This document shows, piece by piece, positions 18,864-29,293 of a stretch of DNA of 64,000 bases. A program made the translations under genes and the position numbers. Origin of the DNA: Cobetia crustatorum (lineage in GTDB: Bacteria > Pseudomonadota > Gammaproteobacteria > Pseudomonadales > Halomonadaceae); the NCBI RefSeq assembly GCF_000591415.1, contig NZ_JEMF01000019.1, forward strand, positions 1-64,000. The letters are read 5' to 3'. The notes under the pieces were generated by a model. The model had not been told where the DNA came from, ran no database searches, and saw only the letters and a program-made list of their open reading frames with translations. Position 1 is the stretch's first letter; every line of letters starts with the position of its first letter.

Positions 18864-20306
18864 TCACCTTGATGCGTCGACCTTGAGCGCGGCAATGACA
18901 TTCTCCATGCCGGCGCTGCGAGACCCCTTGACCAATACACTGGCCCCGGTGGGTAGATGGGTACGGACATAGGCTTCCAGCGCCGTCCGCTCGATAAAGT
19001 GCTTTCCACCAGCGCCAAAGGCCTCGGTCGCAGCCTGAGCCTCTTCGCCGCAAGTGGCAAAAAAATCTATGCCGAGCTGGCAAGCATAAGCCCCCACTTC
19101 GGCATGCAGTCGTTCAGCGTCGTCTCCCAACTCGCCCATGGCGCCCATCAGGCACCAGCGTGGCGCCGGTAGACTGGCCAGCAACTCGAGTGCAGCCATC
19201 ATGGCACCAGGGTTCGCGTTATAGCTGTCATCCAACAAACGCGAGCCGTTGAGACCTGCCACGACACCCAGTCTACCCGGTGCGCTTTCGGCACTTTCAA
19301 GCCCCTCGACCACCAACTGGCTGTCAACACCCAGTGCCAGGCACGCCGCTGCTGCCGCCAGCGCATTGGCTACATTGTGCCGCCCTAGCAGCTTGAGCTG
19401 AACGCGCCCAAGGGACTCACCATCAAACGTCAGTTCGAAAGCATAACGCCCGAGGCCATCCGCGCCTAGGTCACGCGCCTGTAGCCGCGCAGAATCATCA
19501 TTCGTGCTCATCAGGCTGAAATCGATCACCTCGATGGCCTGGCCTGTGGCCGCCAGCGACTGCCAGAGCGGGAAATAAGCATCATCACGGTTAAGTACCG
19601 CGACCGGTCGCCGGCCACTCAATGGACTAAGCCCCGCCAGAATCTCGCCCTTGGCTTGCGCAATCTGCCCCATGCCACCAAATTCACCGACATGAGCGCC
19701 AGTGACATTGGTAATCACTGCCACCTGTGGGCGTGCCAGCGCTGTAGTCCAGGCGATTTCACCGAGATGATTGGCGCCCAATTCAACGACAGCGTGCTGA
19801 TGTGACTCGTCAAGACGCAACAGTGTCATCGGCAGACCGAAATCGTTATTCAGGTTGCCATGATTGGCAAGACTCTCGGCCTCAAAGCGCGCAGCATCGC
19901 GTGACAGGATCGCGTGAATCAGTCCTTTCACGCTGGTCTTGCCACTATTGCCAGTGACAGCAATCAGCGGGCGCCCCCAACGTCGACGACGAGCCGCCGC
20001 CAGCAGGCCAAACGCCAACCGCGTATCCGGCACGATGATCTGCGGTAACGGATCATCCATCTGCCGCTCGACAAGTGCTGCTACGGCACCATTTGCACGT
20101 GCTTGCGCTAGAAAATCGTGAGCATCGAAGCGCTCTCCCCGCAGTGCCACAAATAACGGTGCGGGCTGATCCGAGAGCTTGCGTGTGTCCGTTTCGATTG
20201 CGCCCAGCGGCTGGCCTACCAAGGTTTCAGGCAAGCAGCAGCCTAACGCCTGCGCCAGCTCATCAAAGGAATCCAGCCCGATCTGAAGGGCATCACCCGC
20301 ATTCAT
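18864..20306 (-). CDS. murF: UDP-N-acetylmuramoyl-tripeptide--D-alanyl-D-alanine ligase MurF
   Basis: 480 aa. Adds D-Ala-D-Ala to the UDP-MurNAc-tripeptide, the last cytoplasmic step of precursor synthesis. The N-terminal substrate domain has IETDTRKLSDQPAPLFVALRGERFDAHDF; the ATP loop is VTGNSGKTSVK, followed by NHGNLNNDFGLPMTLL, and the C-terminal domain has DDSYNANPGAM. The ATG at 20306 overlaps the murE stop (20303), giving ATGA coupling. It supplies the substrate of mraY, the next gene. Confidence 0.96.
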   Translation of the reverse strand: MNAGDALQIGLDSFDELAQALGCCLPETLVGQPLGAIETDTRKLSDQPAPLFVALRGERFDAHDFLAQARANGAVAALVERQMDDPLPQIIVPDTRLAFGLLAAARRRRWGRPLIAVTGNSGKTSVKGLIHAILSRDAARFEAESLANHGNLNNDFGLPMTLLRLDESHQHAVVELGANHLGEIAWTTALARPQVAVITNVTGAHVGEFGGMGQIAQAKGEILAGLSPLSGRRPVAVLNRDDAYFPLWQSLAATGQAIEVIDFSLMSTNDDSARLQARDLGADGLGRYAFELTFDGESLGRVQLKLLGRHNVANALAAAAACLALGVDSQLVVEGLESAESAPGRLGVVAGLNGSRLLDDSYNANPGAMMAALELLASLPAPRWCLMGAMGELGDDAERLHAEVGAYACQLGIDFFATCGEEAQAATEAFGAGGKHFIERTALEAYVRTHLPTGASVLVKGSRSAGMENVIAALKVDASR

Positions 20307-21936
20307 GCGTCACTCTCCTGACCTTCCAGAGTGGAGAATTCGCGACGTTCAAGTGCAGCGACTGCGTGCTCAACATCAGAGAACGGCAGACGCTGACCGC
20401 AGACTTCCTGGTAGTCCTCATGCCCCTTACCGGCAATCAGAATGACATCATGCTCACCAGCCTCGCGAATGATCTGTGCGATGGCTTCTCCACGATCGGC
20501 GATGTTCTCGATACGCTCACATGCGTGAATGCCTTCCATCATCTGTTGACGGATACCGGCAGCATCTTCATTACGTGGATTGTCATCCGTAATCACGACG
20601 CGATCAGCCCCCTGCTCGGCTGCGCTCGCCATCAGCGGACGCTTGCCAGCATCGCGATCACCGCCACACCCAAGGATGCACCACAGACGCGCATCGTCAC
20701 GCGCTGGCAAATGAGCACGCAAGGCTGTCAGGGCAGTTTCGACGCCTCCGGCGTGTGGGCGTAATCCACCACGACTACTGGCGCGCCTTCTCGTGTTAGA
20801 CGCTGCATGCGTCCGGGCACAGGCGTCAGACTCGGTGCAGCAGCAAACAATTCTGCCAATGAGTATTCCAGACCATGCAGGATCAACATTGCCAGCAGCG
20901 CATTATCAAGATTGAAGCGCCCCATCAGGTTGAGTCCAAGCTCACGCTCACCGTCTGGCGTCGCAATCACTGCCACCTGCCCCAACAGCTCCGGGAAGAC
21001 ATCCAATACCCGCAGCGTCGCGACATCATCACGCCCCATCGCCAGCACTCGCACGCCACGTTGCATGCCAGCAAGCATCAGGCGCGCCAATGCATCATCG
21101 GCGTTAAGTACCGCCAACGAGAGCTCCGGGCGCTTGAATAGCTTCGCTTTGGCTGCCGCGTAGGCTGCCATGCTGCCGTGGTAATCCAAGTGATCACGCG
21201 AGAGATTGGTATAGCCCGCGACGGTAAAACGACAGCCATTGACCCGCCCCTGATCAAGCGCATGGGAAGAGACTTCCATCGCGATCAGCTCGGCGCCCAC
21301 CAGACTCAATCCCTTGAGCGCTGCCTGTACCGCCAGCGCATCAGGCGTGGTGCGCTCACCTGCGACCAGCGCACCGGGCCGACCCACACCCAAGGTGCCG
21401 ACCATGCCAGCAGGCGTACCCAATGCTTCTGCCAATTCAGCGATGTAATGGGTAACCGAAGACTTGCCGTTGGTGCCCGTGACCCCGATCAGAGTCAATG
21501 ATTCGGGGACGCCAAAAGCCTGACGGCCCAGCTCACCGAGCTGCCCACCAAGGTCCTCAAGCCATATGACAGTCTCATCGTGTGCGTATGCGGCAATTCG
21601 CACATCGTCTACGTCAGCTCGCTCAGCCAGCACCAGTGCGGCGCCGTTCTGCTGCGCTTGAGCAATATAATCACGGCCATCACTACTGAGGCCCGGAATC
21701 GCAATAAAGAGAGACCCTACACTCACACGACGGCTATCGATGGTGAGATGCCAATCGGTGCGCGAAGGGAGCGCTGCTGCCAGACAACTGTCATTGAATG
21801 CTTGCGGCCACAACATCATGAGGGCATTCAGCATATCACTCGCTGCTGCCACAGGCCGTGCCAAGAACTCGCCAAGACGCTCGCGCGCGTCCTGACTATC
21901 TGGCGCTTGCTCGTGAGTAGATCGTGGTGAAGTCAT
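20303..21936 (-). pseudogene. murE: murE, meso-diaminopimelate-adding ligase, interrupted here by a one-base deletion (probable sequence error)
   Basis: MurE adds meso-diaminopimelate to UDP-MurNAc-L-Ala-D-Glu. The first part (start ATG 21936, MTSPRSTHEQ, AAGGAAGG site) carries VTGTNGKSSVT, SRDHLDYHG and VVVVDYAHTPEA, then hits a stop at 20728. The second part resumes as RAHLPARDDARLWCILGCGGDRD and carries DDNPRNED, the DAP-specificity motif (DNPR). Restoring one G next to 20742-20743 gives ...EAVETALTALRAHLPA... and a protein of 544 aa, normal for the family with an N-terminal extension. The gene is normally essential, so this is more likely an error in the sequence than a real break. Confidence 0.93.
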
Positions 21937-22042
21937 GTCGGAAGACCTTCCTTGTTCCTGCTGCACCGGAACGTATTCGCTACATGATGGATAAAGGCAC
22001 ACTCGCCCCTACGTGGGTCACGCGCATGCCGCACAAAATTCG

Positions 22043-23821
22043 TTACTCGCCGATCTTGCTGTCCGGTGGCACATCCAACAGACGCAAGGCCTTGCCCGCG
22101 ACACGCCCAAAGACCGGCGCAGCCACCAGGCCACCATAGTATTCTTGGCCTTTGGGATTTTCGATCATCACTACCGTAACGATGCGCGGATCAGATACCG
22201 GTGCCACTCCCACAAATAACGAACGATAAGCCGTCTTCTGATAACCGCTAGAGGTCACCTTGCGCACCGTACCTGTCTTGCCAGCGATACGGTAGCCCTC
22301 GACCACCGCGCGCTTGGCAGGGCCGTTGGGCTGCACGATCTTCTCCATCATGCCAAGCAGTGCATGGGCATTATCAGGATCAATCACCTGGTCACCCACG
22401 GGGGGCGTCCTCACCTTGAGCAGAGATGGTGGCAGGCGACGGCCATCATTGGCCAATGCCGTAAAGGCGCTGGCCAGCTGCAGTGCCGAGACGCTGATAC
22501 CATACCCGTAGGACATGGACGCACGCTTGCTCCGTGACCAGTTGGTGGGCGCTGGCAGGACACCAGTGGTCTCTCCGGGGAAACCTGTTCCCGGGCTCTG
22601 GCCCAGTCCTAATGAATAGTAGCGATTCCATACGGCATCATCCTCAAGGCTCAAAGCCATGCGACTCATGCCAATATTGGAGGAGTGATAGAGAATACCG
22701 GCCATATCGAGCTTTCCGTAATTACGGAAGTCACGAATGGTGAACCGATCAACGCGCATGTAGCCTGGCGTGGTATCGATCACGGAATCGGCTTGATACT
22801 TGCCGGAAGCCAGACCGGCGCTCATCGCCAGTGGCTTCATGACAGAGCCAGGCTCAAAGGCGTCCGTGATGGCACGGTTACGCAAGCCAGCGGGATCAAG
22901 TCCTGCACGGTTGTTCGGGTTATAGGACTTCTGATTGACCATCGCCAGCACTTCACCGGTACGCGCATCCATCATCACCAGTGTACCGCCATCAGCACGG
23001 TGCTCGGCCACGGCAGCCTTTAGCTCACGATAGGCCATGTACTGCAGACGTAGATCAATCGATAGCGTCAGGTCACCACCAGGCTTGGCTTCACTGATCA
23101 AGTGCAGATCGCGAACCAAGCGACCCTTACGGTCTTTGAGGACACGGCGCTTGCCCGGCGTGCCGGAAAGATAGGAGTTGTAGGCAAGTTCAAGCCCTTC
23201 TTGTCCCTTGTCATCAACATTGGTGACGCCGACCAGCTGAGCGGAAACTTCTCCAGAAGGGTAGTAGCGCTTGTATTCCTGCTTGTGGCTCACACCAGGA
23301 ATATCGAGATCAATCGCCGGCTGTGCCTGAGGCGGCGTCATCTGACGCTTGATGTACATGAAGCCTTTGCCGCCATCGCGGTACCTGCGGATACGACGGA
23401 TAAGGTCATCAGGCTTCTGGCCAAGAGCACGTGCGAGAAGTGACAGGCGCACGGGATCATCGGGGACCTTACGAGGGTCAGCCCATAACGTTACGACAGG
23501 GGTAGAGATCGCGAGCGGCTCACCAGAACGATCAGTGATCATGCCGCGATGAGCATTGATACTGTCGACACGCAGAGTACGGGCGTCGCCCTGGTCCTGC
23601 AGGAACTGCTGATCAAAGAGCTGCAAATAACCAATACGCCCAATCAGCGCCAACAATCCGGCCAGCACGATAAACAGCATGATGCGATAGCGGCCAGCCC
23701 CCATTGGGGCGCGGGCACTTTTACGAGCGGCTGCGGCGGCCTTACCACGCAATGCTTTCTCTTTGGAAGCATTGTCACGAGAGGGCTTGTCGCGGGGCGA
23801 ATCGGGACGACGTGTAGCCAT
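22043..23821 (-). CDS. ftsI: Peptidoglycan D,D-transpeptidase FtsI (PBP3)
   Basis: 592 aa septal transpeptidase and beta-lactam target. A basic cytoplasmic tail (about 1-45, Arg/Lys/Ala-rich, longer than in E. coli), one membrane helix (about 46-66), the PBP dimerisation domain, then the transpeptidase domain. The catalytic motifs are all visible: SVMK after EPG (active Ser and Lys), SSN in YHSSNIGMS, and KTGT in AGKTGTVRK. Its ATG overlaps the ftsL stop by one base (TAATG form), so translation is probably coupled. Partner of FtsW, encoded downstream. Confidence 0.97.
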   Translation of the reverse strand: MATRRPDSPRDKPSRDNASKEKALRGKAAAAARKSARAPMGAGRYRIMLFIVLAGLLALIGRIGYLQLFDQQFLQDQGDARTLRVDSINAHRGMITDRSGEPLAISTPVVTLWADPRKVPDDPVRLSLLARALGQKPDDLIRRIRRYRDGGKGFMYIKRQMTPPQAQPAIDLDIPGVSHKQEYKRYYPSGEVSAQLVGVTNVDDKGQEGLELAYNSYLSGTPGKRRVLKDRKGRLVRDLHLISEAKPGGDLTLSIDLRLQYMAYRELKAAVAEHRADGGTLVMMDARTGEVLAMVNQKSYNPNNRAGLDPAGLRNRAITDAFEPGSVMKPLAMSAGLASGKYQADSVIDTTPGYMRVDRFTIRDFRNYGKLDMAGILYHSSNIGMSRMALSLEDDAVWNRYYSLGLGQSPGTGFPGETTGVLPAPTNWSRSKRASMSYGYGISVSALQLASAFTALANDGRRLPPSLLKVRTPPVGDQVIDPDNAHALLGMMEKIVQPNGPAKRAVVEGYRIAGKTGTVRKVTSSGYQKTAYRSLFVGVAPVSDPRIVTVVMIENPKGQEYYGGLVAAPVFGRVAGKALRLLDVPPDSKIGE

Positions 23822-24141
23822 TAGCGAATAACCTCAACGTCGTGCACATCGGGCACGCGCATTTCCAGACGCTCGCTACTGATACTCTCGATGCGCGCAG
23901 GCGCAGACCAGGCACTCTCTTCCAGCAACAAACGCCCCCAGCGGGCACGGGCATCATCACGCGCCGCCTCAAGCGTCTGAAGCTGGGCGTACTGAGCACG
24001 GGACAGATGGGAGCTGACCACGACAGCAGCAGCAGAACCAAGCAGGCACAGCATCAACACCACGAAACACAGGTGGCGCCAACGCATATGAATCTTGATC
24101 GGCCAATTCCCCAACCTGCCACCCTGACTCCGTCCCGCCAT
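23821..24141 (-). CDS. ftsL: Cell division protein FtsL
   Basis: 106 aa bitopic protein with a short cytoplasmic tail, a membrane helix at about residues 22-45 (RHLCFVVLMLCLLGSAAAVVV) and a periplasmic coiled-coil segment (SRAQYAQLQTLEAARDDARARWGRLLLEES) that pairs with FtsB. AGGGAG lies 6 nt before the ATG. FtsL families are poorly conserved in sequence; identification rests on size, topology and position between rsmH and ftsI. Confidence 0.92.
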   Translation of the reverse strand: MAGRSQGGRLGNWPIKIHMRWRHLCFVVLMLCLLGSAAAVVVSSHLSRAQYAQLQTLEAARDDARARWGRLLLEESAWSAPARIESISSERLEMRVPDVHDVEVIR

Positions 24142-24336
24142 GCTGACTCCCTAATCACTCTGAACGTGATGCCCTGCACCACGGATTATCCCTGCAGATT
24201 ACCATTGTGCGGGATCAACACATCCGTGATCCACACAGCCACGACCGGCGCATTATGTCAGCATGTAGCGCCGGCTGCTAAGAGTTGCCGCAACGCAACG
24301 ACTCTGTCGCCCACTCACTACAGTGCTCTTACGAGC

Positions 24337-24358
24337 GCGCCTGCCGGTAGGCAGGCGC
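24337..24358. repeat. Strong hairpin between rsmH and ftsL
   Basis: Perfect 9-bp arms GCGCCTGCC/GGCAGGCGC around a GGTA loop, in the 252-bp gap between the ftsL start and the rsmH stop. No T-tract follows on the minus strand, so it is not a standard terminator; it may partially attenuate, stabilise the rsmH 3' end or be neutral. I see no gene in this gap. Confidence 0.45.
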
Positions 24359-24393
24359 AAGAATGACCAAGATACAGATGGTGAGCGGAAACG

Positions 24394-25362
24394 CTATTTG
24401 AGCTTTTCAGCAACACGCATCACGGCACTTCGTGAACGCACATTGGCATTCACTTCACTGTCGGAAGCTTTCTGGGCCTTACCCACTAGAACGAGACGCT
24501 TGTTGAGCTGATCTTCACGGATGGGCATGCCACGAGGAGCTTGATCACCACGCGCCTTGTCGCGCATGAAGCGCTTGACGATGCGATCTTCCAACGAGTG
24601 GAAGCTAATCACGACCAGACGCCCACCCGGTTTTAACGCTTCAAGACCAGCATCCAATGCGCGCGTCAGCTCATCCAGTTCACCATTGATATGGATGCGG
24701 ACCGCCTGGAAAACGCGCGTCGCCGGGTGCTTGTGCTTCTCCCAGTTCGGGTGGGCATCCTTGATCAAGCTAGCCAGATCACCAGTGCGTGTAATGGGAC
24801 GCTCAGCACGACGCTCAACGACGGCACGCGCGAGACGCTTGGCGTAACGCTCTTCACCATAGGTCTTGAAGACCCATGCCATGTCCTCGGCACTTGCGCG
24901 TGATAGCCAGTCAGCAGCGCTCACGCCACTGGTTGGGTCCATACGCATATCAAGCGGGCCGTCATTCATGAAGCTGAAGCCACGCTCCGCATCATCCAAC
25001 TGTGGAGACGACACACCAATATCCAACAGAATGCCGTCCAGCTGACCATCCACACCTTCACGCTCGGCATACTCTGCAAGACGCGCAAACTCACCAGAAT
25101 GAATGGTGAAGCGTTCATCCTCGATAGTCGCCGCTTCTGTCAGGGCCTGTGGATCACGATCACAGGCAATCAACCGACCATCAGCGGCAAGGCGCGACAG
25201 AATCAAGCGTGAATGACCACCGCGACCAAAGGTGCCATCGAAGTAAGTGCCAGAAGGATCCTGAATCAAGCCATCGACTGCGCCATCGAGCATGACGCTG
25301 ACGTGCGCGAAGCGATCAATGACATCGGACTCGGCAACAGAAGGAGCACTGGGCTTGGACAT
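24394..25362 (-). CDS. rsmH: 16S rRNA (cytosine-1402-N4) methyltransferase RsmH
   Basis: 322 aa from ATG 25362 ([12 protein letters not shown]); an alternative TTG at 25437 is less likely. RsmH (MraW) methylates C1402 in the decoding centre together with RsmI, also encoded in this window. [13 protein letters not shown], the SAM site [21 protein letters not shown] and the C-terminal [15 protein letters not shown] are conserved. It heads the dcw cluster, where mraZ is normally first; no mraZ lies upstream. The ribosome site is weak and the start is the least certain part. Confidence 0.95.
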   Translation of the reverse strand: MSKPSAPSVAESDVIDRFAHVSVMLDGAVDGLIQDPSGTYFDGTFGRGGHSRLILSRLAADGRLIACDRDPQALTEAATIEDERFTIHSGEFARLAEYAEREGVDGQLDGILLDIGVSSPQLDDAERGFSFMNDGPLDMRMDPTSGVSAADWLSRASAEDMAWVFKTYGEERYAKRLARAVVERRAERPITRTGDLASLIKDAHPNWEKHKHPATRVFQAVRIHINGELDELTRALDAGLEALKPGGRLVVISFHSLEDRIVKRFMRDKARGDQAPRGMPIREDQLNKRLVLVGKAQKASDSEVNANVRSRSAVMRVAEKLK

Positions 25363-25507
25363 GACGAAACTCGGAACCTTGGCACGCGATGCGGGCAGTA
25401 AAGCCGACGATAGCGACAACACACTAGCGACGAACAAACGTGAGGAGTGATCACTCTTCAGGGGCGATCAAACAACAGAGACAAATAGAATCAAGACGAC
25501 ATAACCG

Positions 25508-25595
25508 ATAACCGGCGCCTGTCATGACCTCATGTTCGTTGCCATTCAGCCAGCAATGGTCAATCACGAAACACAAAGCGGACGGCGCCGGTTAT
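25508..25595. repeat. 12-bp perfect inverted repeat in the rnpB-rsmH gap
   Basis: ATAACCGGCGCC (25508-25519) and GGCGCCGGTTAT (25584-25595) are perfect complements, 64 nt apart, and could form a large stem; the interior holds a second imperfect helix (TTGCCATT with AATGGTCAA). On the minus strand it lies after the rnpB 3' end and before rsmH, so it could process or terminate rnpB transcripts or act as an rsmH leader. Not a recognised family. Confidence 0.5.
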
Positions 25596-25649
25596 GCGGA
25601 TCATAGTACCTGCAGCAAAGCGACTCGCTGCAGAGCACATTCAATGTAA

Positions 25650-26004
<355 letters not shown>

Positions 26005-26012
26005 AGCGCGCA

Positions 26013-26041
26013 AGACTAGCAGCGTCACGCCGCTTTCACAA
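26013..26041 (-). promoter_or_regulatory. Probable sigma-70 promoter of rnpB
   Basis: Minus strand TTGTGA, 17-nt spacer, TAGTCT. The predicted start, about 26006, coincides with the 5' end expected from the RNase P P1 helix. Confidence 0.6.
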
Positions 26042-26224
26042 GCTGAAGCACTGCAGATCATCACATCGCTCTACGCCAAAAATACTGTCACGGCAAACAC
26101 TTGGCGTTTTCGGGCAGCAGGGGAAATAGAAAAATCAATTCCGCCATGACAGAGAAGATATGCCGGGAGAGCAGCACAGACAGCCACCATCGCCACCCTA
26201 GCGCTCACCACCCACCCACTTTTA

Positions 26225-27085
26225 CTAGTCAACCGCATCCTTTATGGCCTGCGCCTTGGCGTACCAGGACTTCTTGCGGCCACCGACAAGACGGGTCGCG
26301 ATAGCGGCCATCTGCTTGACGCCAACACCTTCTTCGAACAGCACTTGCAGCAAAGCATCACCTTCGACGCTGGCAGCTTCATCGCCCTCGCGCGCCGGCG
26401 CACCTTCGATCATCACGACGAACTCACCGCGAGTCTGGTCACTATCTTCTTCCATGCGCACCAGCAACTCAGCCGCCGTACCATCAAGAAATGTCTCGAA
26501 AGTCTTGGTCAGCTCACGTGCAAGCACTACACGACGCCCGCCCAGCACATCCCGGATATCGCCGAGCAGTGCCTGAATACGGTGCGGAGATTCATACAGC
26601 ACATGCGTGGCGCTATCGTCACGTAACGCGACGAGGCGTGCTTGACGCGGCCCGCCCTTATGGGCCAGAAAGCCCTCGAAAGTAAACCGATCGGTCGGCA
26701 AACCGGCGGCACTCAAGGCTGTAATGAGCGCACAGGCACCGGGTAGCGGTACAACCTTGAAGCCACGCTCACGCAAAGCGCGCACAAGGATAAAGCCGGG
26801 ATCGGAGATCAACGGCGTGCCCGCATCGGAAACCAGTGCGACACGACGCCCTTCTTCCAACGCCTGACAGAGCTGCTCGACTCGACCGCGTTCATTGTGG
26901 TCATGCAACGACATCATGGGGACTTCCAGCCCCAGATGGCGCAGCAAGCGTGCGCTATGGCGGGTATCTTCGGCCGCGATCAAATCAACCTCACCCAGCA
27001 CCCGCGCCGCGCGCGCGCTGAGATCATCGAGGTTACCAATCGGTGTGGCGACCACGTACAATACGCCTTCAGAAGACTCAGACAT
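26225..27085 (-). CDS. rsmI: 16S rRNA (cytidine-1402-2'-O)-methyltransferase RsmI
   Basis: 286 aa. RsmI (YraL) 2'-O-methylates C1402, the nucleotide RsmH also modifies. The tetrapyrrole-methylase fold is shown by VATPIGNLDDLSARA near the N-terminus, AEDTRHSARLL, LVSDAGTPLISDPGF, PGACALITALSAAGLPTDRFTFEGF and the VLARELTKTFE segment. It diverges from lpoA, the usual gammaproteobacterial arrangement. The ATG at 27085 is the obvious family start. Confidence 0.97.
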   Translation of the reverse strand: MSESSEGVLYVVATPIGNLDDLSARAARVLGEVDLIAAEDTRHSARLLRHLGLEVPMMSLHDHNERGRVEQLCQALEEGRRVALVSDAGTPLISDPGFILVRALRERGFKVVPLPGACALITALSAAGLPTDRFTFEGFLAHKGGPRQARLVALRDDSATHVLYESPHRIQALLGDIRDVLGGRRVVLARELTKTFETFLDGTAAELLVRMEEDSDQTRGEFVVMIEGAPAREGDEAASVEGDALLQVLFEEGVGVKQMAAIATRLVGGRKKSWYAKAQAIKDAVD

Positions 27086-27390
27086 TCAATGCTTCGACTC
27101 GTTGAACTCAATGGTAGAAATGGTCATCAGACGCAGGCAAATTAGCTCACGGTCCAAGGCGCTCCATGCGAAGTCTTTTGTGCCAAGGCTCTGTATCTAA
27201 AGCACTATAACTAAATTTCTGCGCCCAAGGCTCTTTGCCCAAGACCCTTAATATTCGCGCACATGCACGATCGAGCGCCATAATGTCTTGTCAAGAACGT
27301 CTTCTCAAGAATACCTTCTCAATCCGTCATCACAGTAGGCGGCGACACAGTCTCAAGCCGCCTCGCTCACTAGCCAAGGGACCGTCGTAC
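27086..27390. other. rsmI-lpoA divergent region with short degenerate repeats
   Basis: About 305 bp with no gene. It holds four related decamers on the plus strand, of the form CCAAGGCTCT or close, at 27154, 27183, 27225 and 27239, unevenly spaced. An A/T-rich patch with TATAAC near 27207 could be part of a promoter, but I find no well-spaced -35 box. A longer reading of lpoA from 27235 would include part of this region; I do not favour it. Confidence 0.35.
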
Positions 27391-29292
27391 ATGCGACAGA
27401 CATGGAACCGTGCATCAGCCAGCATGCTGCGCACTTCGTCAGCCATCCGGCAGGAGACTTCTCGTCATCCCCGTACCGGCTTGCGTGCGCTGGCCGGCAT
27501 GGCCGTATCAGCCATGCTGTTGGCAGGGTGTGCCGGACAATCTCCAATCTCCAGCGGCCCCGGTGCTCAGGCACTGCTCGCACAGGCAGAGCAGCAACAA
27601 GGCAAACAGGCCTCCAGCACCCGCCTACGAGCCGCCGATATCCTAGCACGCAGCGGCGACAACGCGCAGGCGATCAACATTGCCGCTGACATCGACCCGA
27701 CTACATTGGACCCGCAACAACGCATCCAATGGGCTTTGCTGCTATCGCGCGTTGCACTGGAACAGCAGGACGGCTGGAACACGATTCTTGCCACCTCCGT
27801 ACTCGATGATGATATCCAGATCTCCGACGATGATCAGCGCACGCTGCGCAAACGTCGTGGCCGCGCACTCGGTATGGTTGGCGAACCACTGGCCAGTTCA
27901 CAGACGCTTATCGCCCTACAAGTCGATACCGATGACCTGAGCATCAATGACACCGTGTGGGAGCAGCTGACACGCCTCTCTCCGGACCAGCTCAATCAAC
28001 TGGCAAGCGCAAGCGCTACAGCAAGTGGCTGGGTCAAGCTGGCTCGTCTTCAAAGGCGCTATGGCAGTGATATCGAGCAAATGTTCGATGCCATCAATAG
28101 CTGGAGCGACGCCAATCCGCAGCACCCGGCTGCCCGCCAGATGCCACAGGGCATTCTTGATTTGCGCGAACTTTCAGGGCAGGAAGTGCGCAAGATTGCG
28201 GTCTTCCTGCCAGAGTCCGGCCCGCTCAAGCGAGTCGCTCAAGCGATTCGCGAAGGAATCGAGGCGCGCCATCGCAGTGCTATTGATGATGCCGAAGCCA
28301 CGCCGCAGTTAAGCTTCTTCGATACCACCAGCGCCGACCTCAAAACACTTTATGCACGTGCCACCATGGAAGGCGCACAAGTAGTGCTTGGTCCGCTTGA
28401 CAAGGACCTGGTCAGCCAACTGGAAACTCAGGATAACCTGCCGCTACCGACACTAGCCCTTAACTATGGCACTCACGACAGCAACCGTGCGCGCAACCTA
28501 TTCCAGTACGGCCTGTCTGCAGAAGACGAAGCACGCCAGGTCGCACAGCGTGCCAGGCTGGATGGCCACCGCGGTGCTGCTGCCTTGATTCCCGACAATG
28601 CCTGGGGCCAGCGCGTATATGAGGCTTTCCGGGAACGATTCGAGCAGGATGGCGGCGATATCGTGTCGATAGAACGCTACAACCCGAAGGGTGCTGTCAG
28701 CAGTGCCGTCAAAGACCTGCTGTCTGTTTCCAGCCAGGATCAAGCACGCATGAAGGCAGCCAAGACAAAAGGCGGTAAATACGGCCGGGCGCATTCTGGA
28801 AAGATCGACATGATCTTCCTGCTGGCACTGCCGAGCTATGCTCGCCAGGTACCACCGATGCTAGACTTCTACTATGCGAGCAACCTGCCGATTTATGCCA
28901 CTTCTCATGTCTATGAAGGTACACCTCAGCCACGCCAGGATGGCGACCTCAATGACATCGACTTTGTGGATATCCCTTGGGAAGTGCCGGAAGCTTCTTC
29001 CGGAGGCACTGCATCCCTACCGGATGTCGACACCTATCGCGCCCTATCTGACGCCTCTCCCAGCATGCTCAAGCTCAACGCCATGGGTGTCGACGCTTAC
29101 CGTCTGGCCCAGCGCGTACCACTGATGCTGGCTGGCGCAGGCGGGGAACTCTTCGGGGCTACCGGTAGTCTCTATCCCCGTCACGATGGCCGTATCCAGC
29201 GCACGCTTCAGTGGGCCGAGTTCCGTGAGGGCGTGCCGCGCCCGCCACTGAAAGGTACTGATAGCCGCACTGCCAACGCGTACACGCCCTGA
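27391..29292 (+). CDS. lpoA: Penicillin-binding protein activator LpoA (outer-membrane lipoprotein)
   Basis: 633 aa from ATG 27391, which has AAGGGA 9 nt upstream. Long basic N-region, then a lipobox LLAGC with the lipidated Cys at residue 47. After it come a TPR-like helical N-domain (about 55-290) and a periplasmic-binding-protein-like C-domain beginning at VRKIAVFLPESGPLKRVAQAIREGIEA. LpoA reaches through the periplasm to stimulate the transpeptidase PBP1A. It starts the lpoA-yraN-diaA-dolP set, with yraN beginning 1 nt after its stop. Start choice between 27391 and 27424 is open. Confidence 0.92.
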   Translation: MRQTWNRASASMLRTSSAIRQETSRHPRTGLRALAGMAVSAMLLAGCAGQSPISSGPGAQALLAQAEQQQGKQASSTRLRAADILARSGDNAQAINIAADIDPTTLDPQQRIQWALLLSRVALEQQDGWNTILATSVLDDDIQISDDDQRTLRKRRGRALGMVGEPLASSQTLIALQVDTDDLSINDTVWEQLTRLSPDQLNQLASASATASGWVKLARLQRRYGSDIEQMFDAINSWSDANPQHPAARQMPQGILDLRELSGQEVRKIAVFLPESGPLKRVAQAIREGIEARHRSAIDDAEATPQLSFFDTTSADLKTLYARATMEGAQVVLGPLDKDLVSQLETQDNLPLPTLALNYGTHDSNRARNLFQYGLSAEDEARQVAQRARLDGHRGAAALIPDNAWGQRVYEAFRERFEQDGGDIVSIERYNPKGAVSSAVKDLLSVSSQDQARMKAAKTKGGKYGRAHSGKIDMIFLLALPSYARQVPPMLDFYYASNLPIYATSHVYEGTPQPRQDGDLNDIDFVDIPWEVPEASSGGTASLPDVDTYRALSDASPSMLKLNAMGVDAYRLAQRVPLMLAGAGGELFGATGSLYPRHDGRIQRTLQWAEFREGVPRPPLKGTDSRTANAYTP

Positions 29293-29293
29293 T

